A stretch of DNA of 64,000 nt from Streptomyces antimycoticus (lineage in GTDB: Bacteria > Actinomycetota > Actinomycetes > Streptomycetales > Streptomycetaceae): contig NZ_BJHV01000001.1 of NCBI RefSeq assembly GCF_005405925.1, positions 6,510,001 to 6,574,000 of the forward strand, given 5' to 3'. The notes beneath the pieces were generated by a model that saw only the letters and a list, made by a program, of their open reading frames with translations, ran no database searches and was not told the DNA's origin. Of the stretch, positions 1 through 7,803 are shown piece after piece. Within the stretch, counting starts at the first letter, position 1. Each line of letters begins with the position of its first letter. The position numbers and the translations under genes are program-made.

Positions 1-1
1 C

Positions 2-352
2 AAGGTGAAGTTCGCCCTCCAGGCGGAGGTGCTCTTCGGCAAGGACAGCGCCAAGCTGGGCGGCGAGGCGAAGGCCCGGATCAAGGAGATCGCCTCCGAG
101 GCCGAGCGGCAGAACGCGAAGAGCGTCCGCGTCTTCGGCTTCACCGACGACCTGGGCTCCGCGGGCCATGGCATCGTGCTGTCGAAGCAGCGGGCCAACG
201 CGGTGCAGCAGGCGCTCGCCGAGGACCTCGACCCCTCGGTCAACTATGAGATCCGGGGTTACGGCGAGCAGTACCCGATCGCGGACAACGCGAGCGAGGA
301 GGGCCGGAAGCGCAACCGCCGGGTGGAGGTCAGCTTCCCCAGGACCGCCTGA
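2..352 (+). CDS. OmpA-family C-terminal domain protein (5' end outside window)
   Basis: This is the last ~116 codons of a protein that begins before the window; the frame is already open at base 2 and ends at a TGA at 350-352. The sequence is an OmpA-like peptidoglycan-binding fold: an opening beta strand with VLFGKDSAKL, a central V-x-G-F-T-D-D in place of the usual GHTD, an LSKQRANAV helix, an IRGYGEQYPIADN segment, and the closing RKRNRRVEV. In this family the domain binds diaminopimelate of peptidoglycan. In Gram-positive actinobacteria such domains sit on exported or lipid-anchored proteins. The N-terminal part, which would show the signal peptide, is not visible. The domain call is firm; the whole-protein role is unknown. 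Confidence 0.85.
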   Translation, partial: KVKFALQAEVLFGKDSAKLGGEAKARIKEIASEAERQNAKSVRVFGFTDDLGSAGHGIVLSKQRANAVQQALAEDLDPSVNYEIRGYGEQYPIADNASEEGRKRNRRVEVSFPRTA

Positions 353-456
353 GCGGCCCGGTTTCCGGCTCCTCAGGACGGGCGAGCTGGGCGGCCCCGG
401 CTCCCGGCACCCCAGGACCGGCTGAGCGGCCGCGTCGGCGCGATGCCGCATCATGG

Positions 457-1752
457 GTGTGCCGATCACGCCATCCGCCGGAGTCCGTTCTGAGTACCGC
501 CGTCGCCGAGTCCCTTTCTGTCGTGCTGCTCCTCGGCGTACTGGCCTTCGCGGTGGTGCGCCCCCGGGGCCTGCCGGAAGCGGTCGCGGCCGTGCCCGCC
601 GCCGGGATCGTCGTGGCCACCGGGGCGGTCTCGCCCGCCCGGGCCTGGGCGGAGACCCAGGAGCTGCTGCCCGTCGTGGGCTTTCTGGCCGCCGTACTGC
701 TGCTGGCCCGGATGTGCGCGGACGAGGGGCTCTTCGAGGCGGCGGGCCGGGCCGTGGCGCGGGCCTGCGCAGGGCGTACGGACCGGCTCCTGGGCGGGGT
801 GTTCGCGGTCGCGGCCGTCGTCACCGCCGTACTGAGCCTGGATGCCACCGTCGTGCTGCTCACGCCCGTGGTGTTCGCCACGGCGGCCAAGCTGGGGGCG
901 CGGTCCCGGCCGCATGTGTACGCCTGCGCCCATCTGTCGAACTCGGCGTCCCTGCTCCTCCCGGTCTCCAACCTCACCAATCTGCTCGCCCTGCAGGCCG
1001 GCGGGGTCTCCTTCACCCGTTTCGCCGTGCTGATGGGGCCCGCCTGGCTGCTGACCATCGGCATCGAGTACCTGGTCTTCCGCCGCTTCTTCGCCGCCGA
1101 TCTGGCCGCCGGGACCACCGAGCCCCCGCCCGCCGACTGGCCCCGGGTGCCGGTCTTCGCGCTGACCGTGCTGCTGCTGACCCTCGCCGGGTTCGTCGGC
1201 ACCTCGCTGGCGGGCCTCGACCCCCAGTGGGCGGCCTGGGCGGGCGCCCTCGTGCTCACCGTAAGGGCGCTGCGGCGCCGCGAGACGACCGTAAGGGGAG
1301 CCATTGGCGCGGCCGGGCCGCTGTTCTGCCTGTTCGTGCTGGCGCTCGGGGTGGTGGTGCAGGCCGTGCTGGCGGGCGGTCTCCAGGACGCGCTGACCCA
1401 GGTGCTGCCCAGCGGGACGAGCCTGCCCGCGCTGCTCGGGATCGCGGCGGTCGCGGCGGTGCTGGCCAACCTCATCAACAACCTGCCCGCCGTGCTGGCG
1501 CTGCTGCCGATCGCCTCCGCGGGCGGCACCGGGCCCGTGCTCGCCGTGCTGATCGGCGTCAACCTGGGCCCCAACCTCACCTACGTCGGTTCCCTGGCGA
1601 CCCTGCTGTGGCGGCGCATAGTGCACCACCATGAGCCGGACACCGGCTCCGACCTGGGGGTGTTCACCCGTCTGGGGCTGCTGACCGCACCGGCGACCGT
1701 GGTGGCCGCGACGGCGGCGATGTGGATGATGCTGAAGGTCACCGGAAGCTGA
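457..1752 (+). CDS. SLC13/ArsB-type ion or dicarboxylate permease
   Basis: A 431-residue integral membrane protein with about 11-12 hydrophobic segments, matching the ion-transporter superfamily that contains ArsB, NhaD and SLC13 permeases. Two repeats can be seen: a first half with LDATVVLLTPVVFATAAKLG and HLSNSASLLLPVSNLTN, and a second half with ANLINNLPAVLALLPIA and GVNLGPNLTYVGSLATLL. The paired N-x-x-N/P re-entrant motifs are typical of the family. Substrate (arsenite, sodium or dicarboxylate) cannot be told. Start is uncertain: GTG at 457 is the first start in frame, but a GGAG at about 479-482 would fit a start near 487-490, where no canonical codon is present. The stop lies inside a 17-bp tandem repeat. 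Confidence 0.8.
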   Translation: MCRSRHPPESVLSTAVAESLSVVLLLGVLAFAVVRPRGLPEAVAAVPAAGIVVATGAVSPARAWAETQELLPVVGFLAAVLLLARMCADEGLFEAAGRAVARACAGRTDRLLGGVFAVAAVVTAVLSLDATVVLLTPVVFATAAKLGARSRPHVYACAHLSNSASLLLPVSNLTNLLALQAGGVSFTRFAVLMGPAWLLTIGIEYLVFRRFFAADLAAGTTEPPPADWPRVPVFALTVLLLTLAGFVGTSLAGLDPQWAAWAGALVLTVRALRRRETTVRGAIGAAGPLFCLFVLALGVVVQAVLAGGLQDALTQVLPSGTSLPALLGIAAVAAVLANLINNLPAVLALLPIASAGGTGPVLAVLIGVNLGPNLTYVGSLATLLWRRIVHHHEPDTGSDLGVFTRLGLLTAPATVVAATAAMWMMLKVTGS

Positions 1753-1859
1753 GAAGTACCGGAAGCTGAGAAGTACCGGAAGCCGAGAAGTACCGGAAGC
1801 CGAGAAGTACCGGAAGCCGAGAAGTACCAGAAGCTGAGAAGTACCGGAAGCCGAGAGGC
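1741..1859. repeat. 17-bp tandem repeat (7 copies) containing the permease stop codon
   Basis: Seven head-to-tail copies of the 17-mer accggaagctgagaagt begin at 1741, 1758, 1775, 1792, 1809, 1826 and 1843. Copies 3-5 and 7 have ctg changed to ccg, copy 6 has accag, and copy 7 ends in ggc. The first copy is coding: acc-gga-agc-tga are the last three codons and stop of the upstream permease. Unit length 17 is not a multiple of three, so later copies are out of frame, and the array follows translation termination. Slippage duplication of the gene's 3' end is the simplest origin. Confidence 0.95.
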
Positions 1860-1872
1860 GACGGAACGCGAG

Positions 1873-1909
1873 GGGCCGCCGTCGCGACGGCCTGTCGCGG
1901 CGGCGGCCC
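1873..1909. terminator. Hairpin terminator between convergent genes
   Basis: Arms 1873-1887 and 1895-1909 pair over 15 bp with one mismatch and a 7-nt loop. It lies between the rightward permease and the leftward cold-shock gene and can serve both. No U-tract follows, as is usual in Streptomyces. Confidence 0.75.
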
Positions 1910-1929
1910 TCAGGATTAAGGATCCGCTG

Positions 1930-2337
1930 TCAGGATTCGATCCAGTTGTGCGCCTGGGCGAGCTCGATGACCCGCCTGCGCACCTGCTTGATCTGGTCGG
2001 CGGTCAGGCTGCCGCCCATCTCGACCAGCGCCTCGGTGAGCTCCTGCCGGAGCTCGGCGACCGACAGCACATCGCACATCGTGTCGTCGCCGTCCGGCCC
2101 GGAGGAGGGCCGTACGACCGGCGCGGCGGCGCGCTCGAGGACGCGGACCTCCGACGCCTTGGGCCCCTTGTCGCCGTACTCGGGAACGAACCGCACCTTG
2201 GACCCCGGCTGGAACAGGTGCTTCTCGTCCAGCAGGTCGTTGGCGTGCATGAAGACGTCCTCGCCACCGTCGTCCGGAGCGATGAAGCCGTAGCCGCGGA
2301 ACTCGTCGAAACGCAGAATCTTGCCCGTGGTCGTCAC
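1930..2337 (-). CDS. Cold-shock-domain protein with C-terminal extension
   Basis: A 135-residue protein. Residues 3-68 form a cold-shock domain: TGKILRFDEFRGYGFIAPDD carries the RNP1-like KGYGFI equivalent, followed by EDVFMHANDLL (RNP2-like) and GSKVRFVPEYGDKGPKASEV. The C-terminal ~55 residues (ELRQELTEALVEMGGSLTADQIKQVRRRVIELAQAHNW) are predicted helical and are seen only in a subgroup of actinobacterial cold-shock proteins. Role: single-stranded nucleic-acid binding, probably RNA chaperone activity in the cytoplasm. GTG at 2337 is chosen because GGGGTGG lies just upstream and the open frame further 5' is low-complexity repeat DNA. Confidence 0.88.
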   Translation of the reverse strand: MTTTGKILRFDEFRGYGFIAPDDGGEDVFMHANDLLDEKHLFQPGSKVRFVPEYGDKGPKASEVRVLERAAAPVVRPSSGPDGDDTMCDVLSVAELRQELTEALVEMGGSLTADQIKQVRRRVIELAQAHNWIES

Positions 2338-2383
2338 CGTGCCACCCCTACCCCTACTACCTCTACCTCGATGATCCCGACCG

Positions 2384-2914
2384 CTACCTCGATGAATCTC
2401 GACCGCGACCGAGGGCGTCCCAACCATGACACCGAGAAGTCAGCGTACAGAAGGAGGGGGCGGCGCTGAAGGCCCGGGGGGCGATCACGACGCGCACGCC
2501 CCGCCGCACGCCCCAGCGCTCCAACGCGCCCGCCTCCGCCTCCAGGACATGGCGGGAACGCAGCCTGGGGCGCCCGAGCCGGCCGGGGCGCAGGGTGTGG
2601 ACGTCCACGACGGTGAGCCGCCGGTCCAGATACGCGACGTCGATGGCGAACCGCATCCGGAAGGTGTGCACCCCGCTCGCCGGGGTGAGGAGGAGTGCGC
2701 CGGTCAGGCCGTCCCGCCCGAGCAGACCGCGGGCGCGGGCGCGGTAGGAGGCGGCGATGGTGAGCGGAATGCCCGCCGCGCGCCCCGCGCTCAAGCCCTC
2801 CGCGCGCCCCGCGCTGCCCTTCGCGCCCTCCCGGTCCTCCTCTGCGCCGTCCGCTCCGTCCGCGCCGCCGACCACGTGCAGCGTCCCCGTACCGTCCCGC
2901 CAGCGGCCCACCAT
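2384..2914 (-). CDS. DUF192 family protein
   Basis: Read as 176 residues. A DUF192 core is visible: PLTIAASYRARARGLLGRDGLTGALLLTPASGVHTFRMRFAIDVAYLDRRLTVVDVHTLRPGR, with the family's RxxGLxGR, the 'VHTFxMRFxIDVAYLD' strand and the later ALERWGVRRGVRV. Biochemical function of the family is unknown; some members are exported. ATG at 2914 is preferred over the upstream start at 2968, which would run close to the divergent peptidase gene. The last ~30 residues are atypical for the family: one base fewer in the C6 run near 2476-2481 would give an early stop after a short Pro/Ser tail, so the annotated C-terminus is doubtful. The cold-shock gene begins 46 bp downstream. Confidence 0.72.
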   Translation of the reverse strand: MVGRWRDGTGTLHVVGGADGADGAEEDREGAKGSAGRAEGLSAGRAAGIPLTIAASYRARARGLLGRDGLTGALLLTPASGVHTFRMRFAIDVAYLDRRLTVVDVHTLRPGRLGRPRLRSRHVLEAEAGALERWGVRRGVRVVIAPRAFSAAPSFCTLTSRCHGWDALGRGRDSSR

Positions 2915-2996
2915 CCGGCCCCCTTCGGCCCTTCCCGCGCCGTCCGCCCTTCCCGCGCAGTGTTCCACCGGCCGGGCGCTTCCGTAGGCTCGGCCC

Positions 2997-3740
2997 GTGC
3001 AACCGCTGCTGATCGTGCTCGCCGCCGCGTACGGCGCGGCCGCCGGGCTGCTCGTACCGCGCCCGCTCTACCGGCTGGCCGTCGATCCGGAGGAGCCCTG
3101 GCGCGGCGCCTGTCCGCGCGGGCACGCGCTCACCGGCCCGGCGCGCGGCTGGCTGGGCCCCGCCCGCTGCGCCGGCTGCCGGGGCGGCGAGCGCGACTAC
3201 GGGGCGGGTCCGGTGCCCGCGGTGCTCACCGCACTGGTGTGCGCGGGCCTGGCGGCGGCCGTCGGCGCGCGCCCGGAGCTGGCGGTGTGGCTGCTGCTGG
3301 TGCCGCTGGGGGTGCTGCTCACCGGCGTGGACCTGGCGGTCAACCGGCTGCCGGACGTCCTCACGCTGCCCATGGCGGGCGGGGCCGCGGTGCTGCTGGG
3401 CGCGGCGGCGCTGCTGCCGCACAGCGCCGGGTCCTGGCCGCGGGCGCTGCTGGGCGGCGCGGTGCTGGGCGGGGCGTATCTGGTGCTGTTCCTGATCAGC
3501 CCGAGCGGGATGGGGTTCGGCGACGTCAAGCTGGCGCTGACGCTGGGGGTCGCCCTGGGCTGGTACGGCTGGGACGTGCTCTTCGTGGGCGCCTTCGCCG
3601 GGCTGCTGCTGGGCTCCTGCTGTGCCGTGGCCCTGGTGCTGACCCGCCGGGCCGGGCGCCGGACCGCGATGGCGTTCGGTCCTTTCATGATCCTCGGGGC
3701 GGGCGCGGGGCTGGTTCTGGGGGCGCTCGGAGCCGGATGA
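2997..3740 (+). CDS. A24-family prepilin peptidase / leader peptidase
   Basis: A 247-residue polytopic membrane protein with about seven hydrophobic helices. The two catalytic aspartates of the A24 aspartic protease family are visible as D112 (LLTGVDLAVNRLPD) and D176 in the signature GMGFGDVKL. C39, C58 and C61 (GACPRGH, ARCAGC) form a cysteine cluster resembling the cytosolic loop of TadV/PilD-type enzymes, although the N-terminal methylase domain is very short. Such enzymes cleave the leader of type IV pilin or Flp/Tad pseudopilins. No pilin gene is seen in the window. GTG start at 2997 is 83 bp from the divergent DUF192 start. Confidence 0.88.
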   Translation: MQPLLIVLAAAYGAAAGLLVPRPLYRLAVDPEEPWRGACPRGHALTGPARGWLGPARCAGCRGGERDYGAGPVPAVLTALVCAGLAAAVGARPELAVWLLLVPLGVLLTGVDLAVNRLPDVLTLPMAGGAAVLLGAAALLPHSAGSWPRALLGGAVLGGAYLVLFLISPSGMGFGDVKLALTLGVALGWYGWDVLFVGAFAGLLLGSCCAVALVLTRRAGRRTAMAFGPFMILGAGAGLVLGALGAG

Positions 3741-3814
3741 CACCGGCGCGCGAATTGTCGGCCCCGCCGATGCATGGACATCCCCTCACGAAGCGTTATG
3801 GTGGAAGCCCCCCT

Positions 3815-3850
3815 CGGGCCGGTCCGTACTCCCCCCCACGGACCGGCCCG
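3815..3850. terminator. Perfect 13-bp inverted repeat in the uppS leader
   Basis: Arms 3815-3827 and 3838-3850 are perfect complements around a 10-nt loop of mostly C. It lies 75 bp after the peptidase stop and 174 bp before uppS. It may end the peptidase transcript or act as an attenuator for uppS. The rest of 3741-4023 shows no convincing gene. Confidence 0.55.
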
Positions 3851-4023
3851 CTCTATTTCGGGCATCCGAGACCCCGGGGGCGGCACGTATCTCGCACGGT
3901 CGGCTACGAAGCGTGACGCAGTGCGGTCTTTTGGCCGTCCCGGTTAGCCAGCCCCTTCGCCCGGCAGTAGGGTGTCGGCCTTGGGGCGGACCGCCATGGC
4001 GAGGCACTGAGGGGCTGGAAGAC

Positions 4024-4785
4024 GTGAAGTTGCGCGACCTGGTGTACGGGCTCTACGCACGCCGGGTGGAAGGCCGCCTCGATCACGCCCAGGTGCCCAA
4101 GCACATCGGCGTCATCCTCGACGGCAACCGCCGTTGGGCCCGCGCGGCCGGCGGCACCGCCGAGCAGGGCCACAAGGCAGGCGCCAGCAAGATCCAGGAG
4201 CTGCTCGGCTGGTGCAGCGAGACGGACGTCGAGGTCGTCACCCTCTGGCTGCTCTCCACCGACAACCTGGACCGCCCCGAGGACGAGCTGGGCCCGCTCC
4301 TGAGCATCATCGAGGGCGCGGTGCGCGATCTGGCCACCGACGGCCGCTGGCGGGTGCACCACGTCGGCAACCGCGATCTGCTGCCCTCCCGGACCCAGAC
4401 GGTCCTCAAGGAGGCCGAGCGGGACACCGAGCATATCGACGGAATACTGGTCAACGTGGCCGTCGGCTACGGCGGACGGCAGGAGATCGCCGACGCGGTG
4501 CGGTCGCTGCTGCTGGACCACGCCACCAAGGGCACCTCCTTCGAGGAGCTCGCCGAGGTCGTCGACATCGACCTCATCTCCGAACACTTGTACACCCGTG
4601 GGCAGCCCGATCCCGACCTGGTCATCCGAACCAGCGGTGAGCAGCGGCTCTCCGGCTTCATGCTGTGGCAGAGCGCCCATTCGGAGTACTACTTCTGTGA
4701 AGTTTTCTGGCCCGCTTTCCGCAAGGTCGACTTCCTCCGCGCACTGCGCGACTACGCCGCCCGTCATCGCAGGTACGGCAACTAG
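4024..4785 (+). CDS. uppS: Isoprenyl transferase (cis-prenyl pyrophosphate synthase)
   Basis: A 253-residue cis-prenyltransferase that makes polyprenyl diphosphate carrier lipid for cell-wall synthesis. The catalytic aspartate is D33 in [18 protein letters not shown]. Other family marks are the [12 protein letters not shown] segment, a central [12 protein letters not shown], and the C-terminal [23 protein letters not shown] block, in which the conserved Arg, Ser and Glu bind the isopentenyl diphosphate. GTG at 4024 gives the usual [15 protein letters not shown]-terminus of Streptomyces homologues, with a GGAAG upstream. A 42-bp palindrome follows the gene. Confidence 0.95.
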   Translation: MKLRDLVYGLYARRVEGRLDHAQVPKHIGVILDGNRRWARAAGGTAEQGHKAGASKIQELLGWCSETDVEVVTLWLLSTDNLDRPEDELGPLLSIIEGAVRDLATDGRWRVHHVGNRDLLPSRTQTVLKEAERDTEHIDGILVNVAVGYGGRQEIADAVRSLLLDHATKGTSFEELAEVVDIDLISEHLYTRGQPDPDLVIRTSGEQRLSGFMLWQSAHSEYYFCEVFWPAFRKVDFLRALRDYAARHRRYGN

Positions 4786-4811
4786 TTCCGGTCTGTAGCA
4801 CCGCAGTTCAC

Positions 4812-4853
4812 CGGCCCGGGGCCGGACGCCGATCGGCGTCCGGCCCCGGGCCG
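4812..4853. terminator. 42-bp perfect palindrome terminator of uppS
   Basis: Bases 4812-4832 and 4833-4853 are exact reverse complements with no spacer, giving a 21-bp G/C stem 26 bp after the uppS stop. Confidence 0.85.
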
Positions 4854-5180
4854 TGTAGCACGCTGGTTTCACAACGTTCATATCCGCGCCGTCATATGCC
4901 GTTGCATGCCCCCGCACGTTCGAGGGAATATCCCTTCCAGGTCGATGCCCTGTCCCACCTGTCCAGTTGGGTGTCGAACTGCCAGCGGACGGCATGGGCC
5001 GTTCGCCCGGGAGGCCCTTTGCACACGGACGACTGTGCGGATCGTGCGTATGACGCGGAGGGCCGGCGCTCGGCCCTCCCAGTAGGGCCTGAGCCCGGTC
5101 CGTTCCCCGTCTACGGCGGGGATACCTCACTCCCGCGACGCCGTCGCACCCCAACCTCTCCCGAGGGGGTACGTCCACCC
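4854..5180. other. Intergenic region upstream of phoH
   Basis: No convincing gene. It contains a short hairpin with 7-bp arms (gagggcc / ggccctc, about 5068-5088). The open frame that extends the PhoH protein backward through this stretch has non-Streptomyces-like codon composition and no family similarity. The phoH promoter presumably lies here, but I cannot place it. Confidence 0.4.
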
Positions 5181-6515
5181 GTGGTGACCAGCAAGAAACG
5201 CCGCGAGCACGACCGGCGCACCTATGTCCTCGACACCAGCGTCCTGCTGGCCGACCCCAATGCCATGGCCCGCTTCGACGAGCACGAAGTCGTGCTGCCG
5301 GTCGTGGTGGTCACGGAACTGGAGGCCAAGCGGCACCACCCGGAGCTGGGGTACTTCGCCCGGCAGGCGCTCCGCCTGCTGGACGAGTACCGCGTCCGTT
5401 TCGGCCGCCTGGACGCACCCATCCCGATCGGCGATCTGGGCGGGACCCTGCGTGTCGAGCTCAACCATTCCGACCCGGGTGTCCTGCCCGCGGCCTTCCT
5501 GAATCACGGCCGTATGCCGGACAACGACGCGCGGATCCTCGCGGTCGCCAGAAACCTGCAGGCCGAGGGGTACGACGTCACCGTCGTATCGAAGGACCTG
5601 CCGCTGCGCATCAAGGCGTCCTCGGTGGGGCTGCTCGCCGAGGAGTACCGCGCGGAGCTGGCGATCACCGACTCGGGCTGGACCGGGATGGCGGAGCTCG
5701 CCGTCTCGGCCGAGCAGGTGGACGACCTGTTCGCCGCCGAGACCGCGTATGTCCCCGAGGCGGCCGGACTGCCCGTGCATACGGGTCTGGTGCTGCAGTC
5801 CGAGCGTGGCAACGCGCTCGGCCGGGTCACCCCGGACGGGCAGGTGCGGCTGGTGCGCGGCGACCGGGAGGCGTTCGGGATCCACGGACGCAGCGCGGAG
5901 CAGCGGATCGCGCTGGATCTGCTGCTCGATCCGGAGGTCGGCATCATCTCGATGGGCGGCCGGGCCGGTACGGGCAAGTCGGCGCTGGCGCTGTGCGCGG
6001 GTCTGGAGGCCGTGCTGGAGCGGCGTCAGCACCGCAAGGTGATGATCTTCCGCCCGCTGTACGCGGTGGGTGGCCAGGAGTTGGGCTATCTGCCCGGCAC
6101 CGAGGCCGAGAAGATGAGCCCTTGGGCCCAGGCGGTCTTCGACACGCTCTCCGCGGTGACCAGCGCCGAGGTGATCGAGGAGGTCGTGGGGCGCGGGATG
6201 CTGGAGGTGATGCCGCTGACGCATATCCGCGGCCGCTCGCTCCATGACGCCTTCGTCATCGTCGACGAGGCCCAGTCGCTCGAGCGGAATGTGCTGCTCA
6301 CCGTGCTCTCCCGGATCGGCGCCAACTCCCGGGTGGTGCTCACCCACGACGTGGCCCAGCGGGACAACCTCCGCGTCGGGCGGTACGACGGTGTGGTGGC
6401 GGTCGTCGAGAAGCTGAAGGGACATCCGCTGTTCGCGCATGTCACCCTGACCCGCTCCGAGCGTTCGCCGATCGCGGCGCTGGTGACCGAAATGCTGGAG
6501 GACGGCCACATCTGA
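5181..6515 (+). CDS. phoH: PIN-PhoH fusion protein (PhoH2-type RNase/RNA helicase)
   Basis: A 444-residue protein with an N-terminal PIN domain (residues ~12-150) and a C-terminal PhoH ATPase. PIN acidic residues are visible in [20 protein letters not shown] and [14 protein letters not shown]. The ATPase has Walker [13 protein letters not shown] near residue 260 and Walker [13 protein letters not shown], with the PhoH-typical ARNxxxxx[10 protein letters not shown] sensor stretch. Known PhoH2 proteins unwind and cleave RNA. GTG at 5181 is chosen because GAGGGGG lies 12 bases upstream and it gives the common VTSKKRR-type N-terminus. GTG at 5184 is also possible. Confidence 0.92.
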   Translation: MVTSKKRREHDRRTYVLDTSVLLADPNAMARFDEHEVVLPVVVVTELEAKRHHPELGYFARQALRLLDEYRVRFGRLDAPIPIGDLGGTLRVELNHSDPGVLPAAFLNHGRMPDNDARILAVARNLQAEGYDVTVVSKDLPLRIKASSVGLLAEEYRAELAITDSGWTGMAELAVSAEQVDDLFAAETAYVPEAAGLPVHTGLVLQSERGNALGRVTPDGQVRLVRGDREAFGIHGRSAEQRIALDLLLDPEVGIISMGGRAGTGKSALALCAGLEAVLERRQHRKVMIFRPLYAVGGQELGYLPGTEAEKMSPWAQAVFDTLSAVTSAEVIEEVVGRGMLEVMPLTHIRGRSLHDAFVIVDEAQSLERNVLLTVLSRIGANSRVVLTHDVAQRDNLRVGRYDGVVAVVEKLKGHPLFAHVTLTRSERSPIAALVTEMLEDGHI

Positions 6516-6944
6516 GCTGGTTGAGTCGTTTGCGACCACAAGGCGCCGCGCGGAAAGGCCAATGAGCTTAGCCGCGCGGCGTCTTGGCGCGCGGGGATTT
6601 CCAGAAATCCTAGGGCGTAAACGGGATGTGAGCTTTCACACCTGGCGGGGAATTGCCTCGGGGGCTCCGTGTCCGGCAGTGTGTGGGTTCTGTCAGGCCC
6701 CGCATACGGCACACCGGTACCCCCAGCGGTACAGAACCACAGCAGTACCAGAATTGAAGAGAGTTCGCCGTATGCCGCCCGAGCACCTCGAGGATCTCCC
6801 ACGGGTGATCCCCACCGGGCCCGTGCCTCCCGTGACCAGCCGACCCCACCGTGTACCACCGGGGACGGAACAAGGGGAGGCCAGCGTCAGGGGCACGATT
6901 GCGCCCGCGAGGTCACCTAAGCGGGCGAGCTGGAAGGAAACCGA
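6516..6944. other. Long leader between phoH and the SLT gene
   Basis: Contains a 10-bp stem hairpin (6544-6553 with 6572-6581, 18-nt loop) that may end phoH; a dyad ggatttc-ca-gaaatcc at 6595-6610; and a second dyad tgtga-gctt-tcaca nearby (~6627-6640). These two dyads look operator-like. A 58-codon frame overlaps the next gene and is listed separately. I saw no match to a riboswitch consensus I know. Confidence 0.45.
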
Positions 6945-6948
6945 GTGA
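6772..6948 (+). CDS. Possible 58-codon leader ORF overlapping the SLT gene
   Basis: ATG at 6772 follows a purine-rich gaagagag at ~6756-6763 and runs 58 codons to a TGA sharing GTGA with the next start (6945-6948), the arrangement of translational coupling. The peptide is Pro/Arg-rich, starts MPPEHLEDL and has no domain I recognise. It could be a regulatory leader peptide or a chance frame. Confidence 0.2.
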   Translation: MPPEHLEDLPRVIPTGPVPPVTSRPHRVPPGTEQGEASVRGTIAPARSPKRASWKETE

Positions 6949-7658
6949 GCCGGATTTCGGTCCGGGGATTCGCAGTGGCCTCGGCCACCGCGGTCACCAC
7001 TGTGGGCGCCGTTGTCGGCGTCGCCGCGGGCGGACAGCAGCAGGGCTCGTCCGACCCGATCGAGGCGACTGCCGCCGACTCGACGCTCCTTGCGGACATA
7101 CCCGCCGGGCAGCAAGCCGTTGCCCAGACCGCATCCCTGACGCAGCAGGCGGACGTTCAGTCCACCGCGGCCGACGCGGAGGCGCGCAAGTCCGCCGAGG
7201 AGGCAGCCCGCAAGCAGGCGGCCAAGGACGCGAAGGCCAAGAAGGCCGCCGCGGACAAGGCAGCCGCCGAGAAGCTGGCCAAGGAGCGGGAAGCGAAGAA
7301 GAAGGAGGATCTCGCGAGCCGTTCGGCCACGCGTGACGCCGGCGACTTCCCCCAGCAGGCTTCGTACACGATCTCCGAGGTCCAGTCGATGGCCCGGCAG
7401 ATCGTTCCGAGTGGCCAGTTCCAGTGCTTCAGCAACATCGTGGACCACGAGTCCACCTGGAACTACCAGGCCACCAACCCCTCGTCTGGTGCCTACGGTC
7501 TGGTACAGGCGCTGCCCGCCTCCAAGATGTCCTCGGCGGGCTCCGACTGGCAGACCAACCCGGCGACCCAGATCAAGTGGGGCGTGAACTACATGAACGA
7601 GCGCTACGGCAGCCCGTGTGACGCCTGGGCGTTCTGGCAGGCCAACGGCCACTACTGA
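6945..7658 (+). CDS. Secreted transglycosylase-SLT-like cell-wall protein
   Basis: A 237-residue exported protein. The N-terminus (SRISVRGFAVASATAVTTVGAVVGVAAGG) is a signal peptide. Residues ~75-130 are an Ala/Lys/Glu coiled coil of the kind that spaces lytic domains from the membrane. Residues ~140-237 form a lysozyme-like SLT fold: IVDHESTWNYQATNPSSGAYGLVQALP contains the catalytic Glu (near residue 169) and the G-AYGLVQ motif, and NPATQIKWGVNYMNERYGSPCDAWAFW closes the domain. Role: probable cleavage of peptidoglycan glycan strands outside the cell. SD GGAAGGA lies upstream. The gene ends at a strong terminator. Confidence 0.9.
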   Translation: MSRISVRGFAVASATAVTTVGAVVGVAAGGQQQGSSDPIEATAADSTLLADIPAGQQAVAQTASLTQQADVQSTAADAEARKSAEEAARKQAAKDAKAKKAAADKAAAEKLAKEREAKKKEDLASRSATRDAGDFPQQASYTISEVQSMARQIVPSGQFQCFSNIVDHESTWNYQATNPSSGAYGLVQALPASKMSSAGSDWQTNPATQIKWGVNYMNERYGSPCDAWAFWQANGHY

Positions 7659-7705
7659 GCCGACCGGACCGGGCCTTCCCGGCAGCGGCGCACGCTCGCA
7701 CACTT

Positions 7706-7741
7706 CACGAAACCCCCGGCCCATGGGTCGGGGGTTTCGTG
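7706..7741 (+). terminator. Terminator of the SLT gene
   Basis: Perfect 13-bp arms 7706-7718 and 7729-7741 with a 10-nt loop, 48 bp after the stop. Confidence 0.85.
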
Positions 7742-7803
7742 CATCCCCAGCAGGTAACGTCTCCTTGACGGCCGAGGGGGAACCTGGGGGTAGGAAACGA
7801 GAA

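Noticed and set aside
330..1580. Minus-strand ~416-codon frame over the permease
   Set aside because: Ser/Thr/Arg-rich shadow of the hydrophobic permease; no family resemblance.
1741..1859. CRISPR array
   Set aside because: Units are contiguous 17-mers without spacers and no cas genes are present.
4896..5180. N-terminal extension of PhoH to 4896
   Set aside because: The extra ~95 residues do not look like the family; the SD-supported GTG at 5181 gives the normal N-terminus.
6516..6944. Possible c-di-AMP (ydaO) riboswitch before a cell-wall hydrolase
   Set aside because: The known actinobacterial core (a GGGTGAAT-like block followed by CCGAACCCG and CAGCTAACC) is not present in that order.
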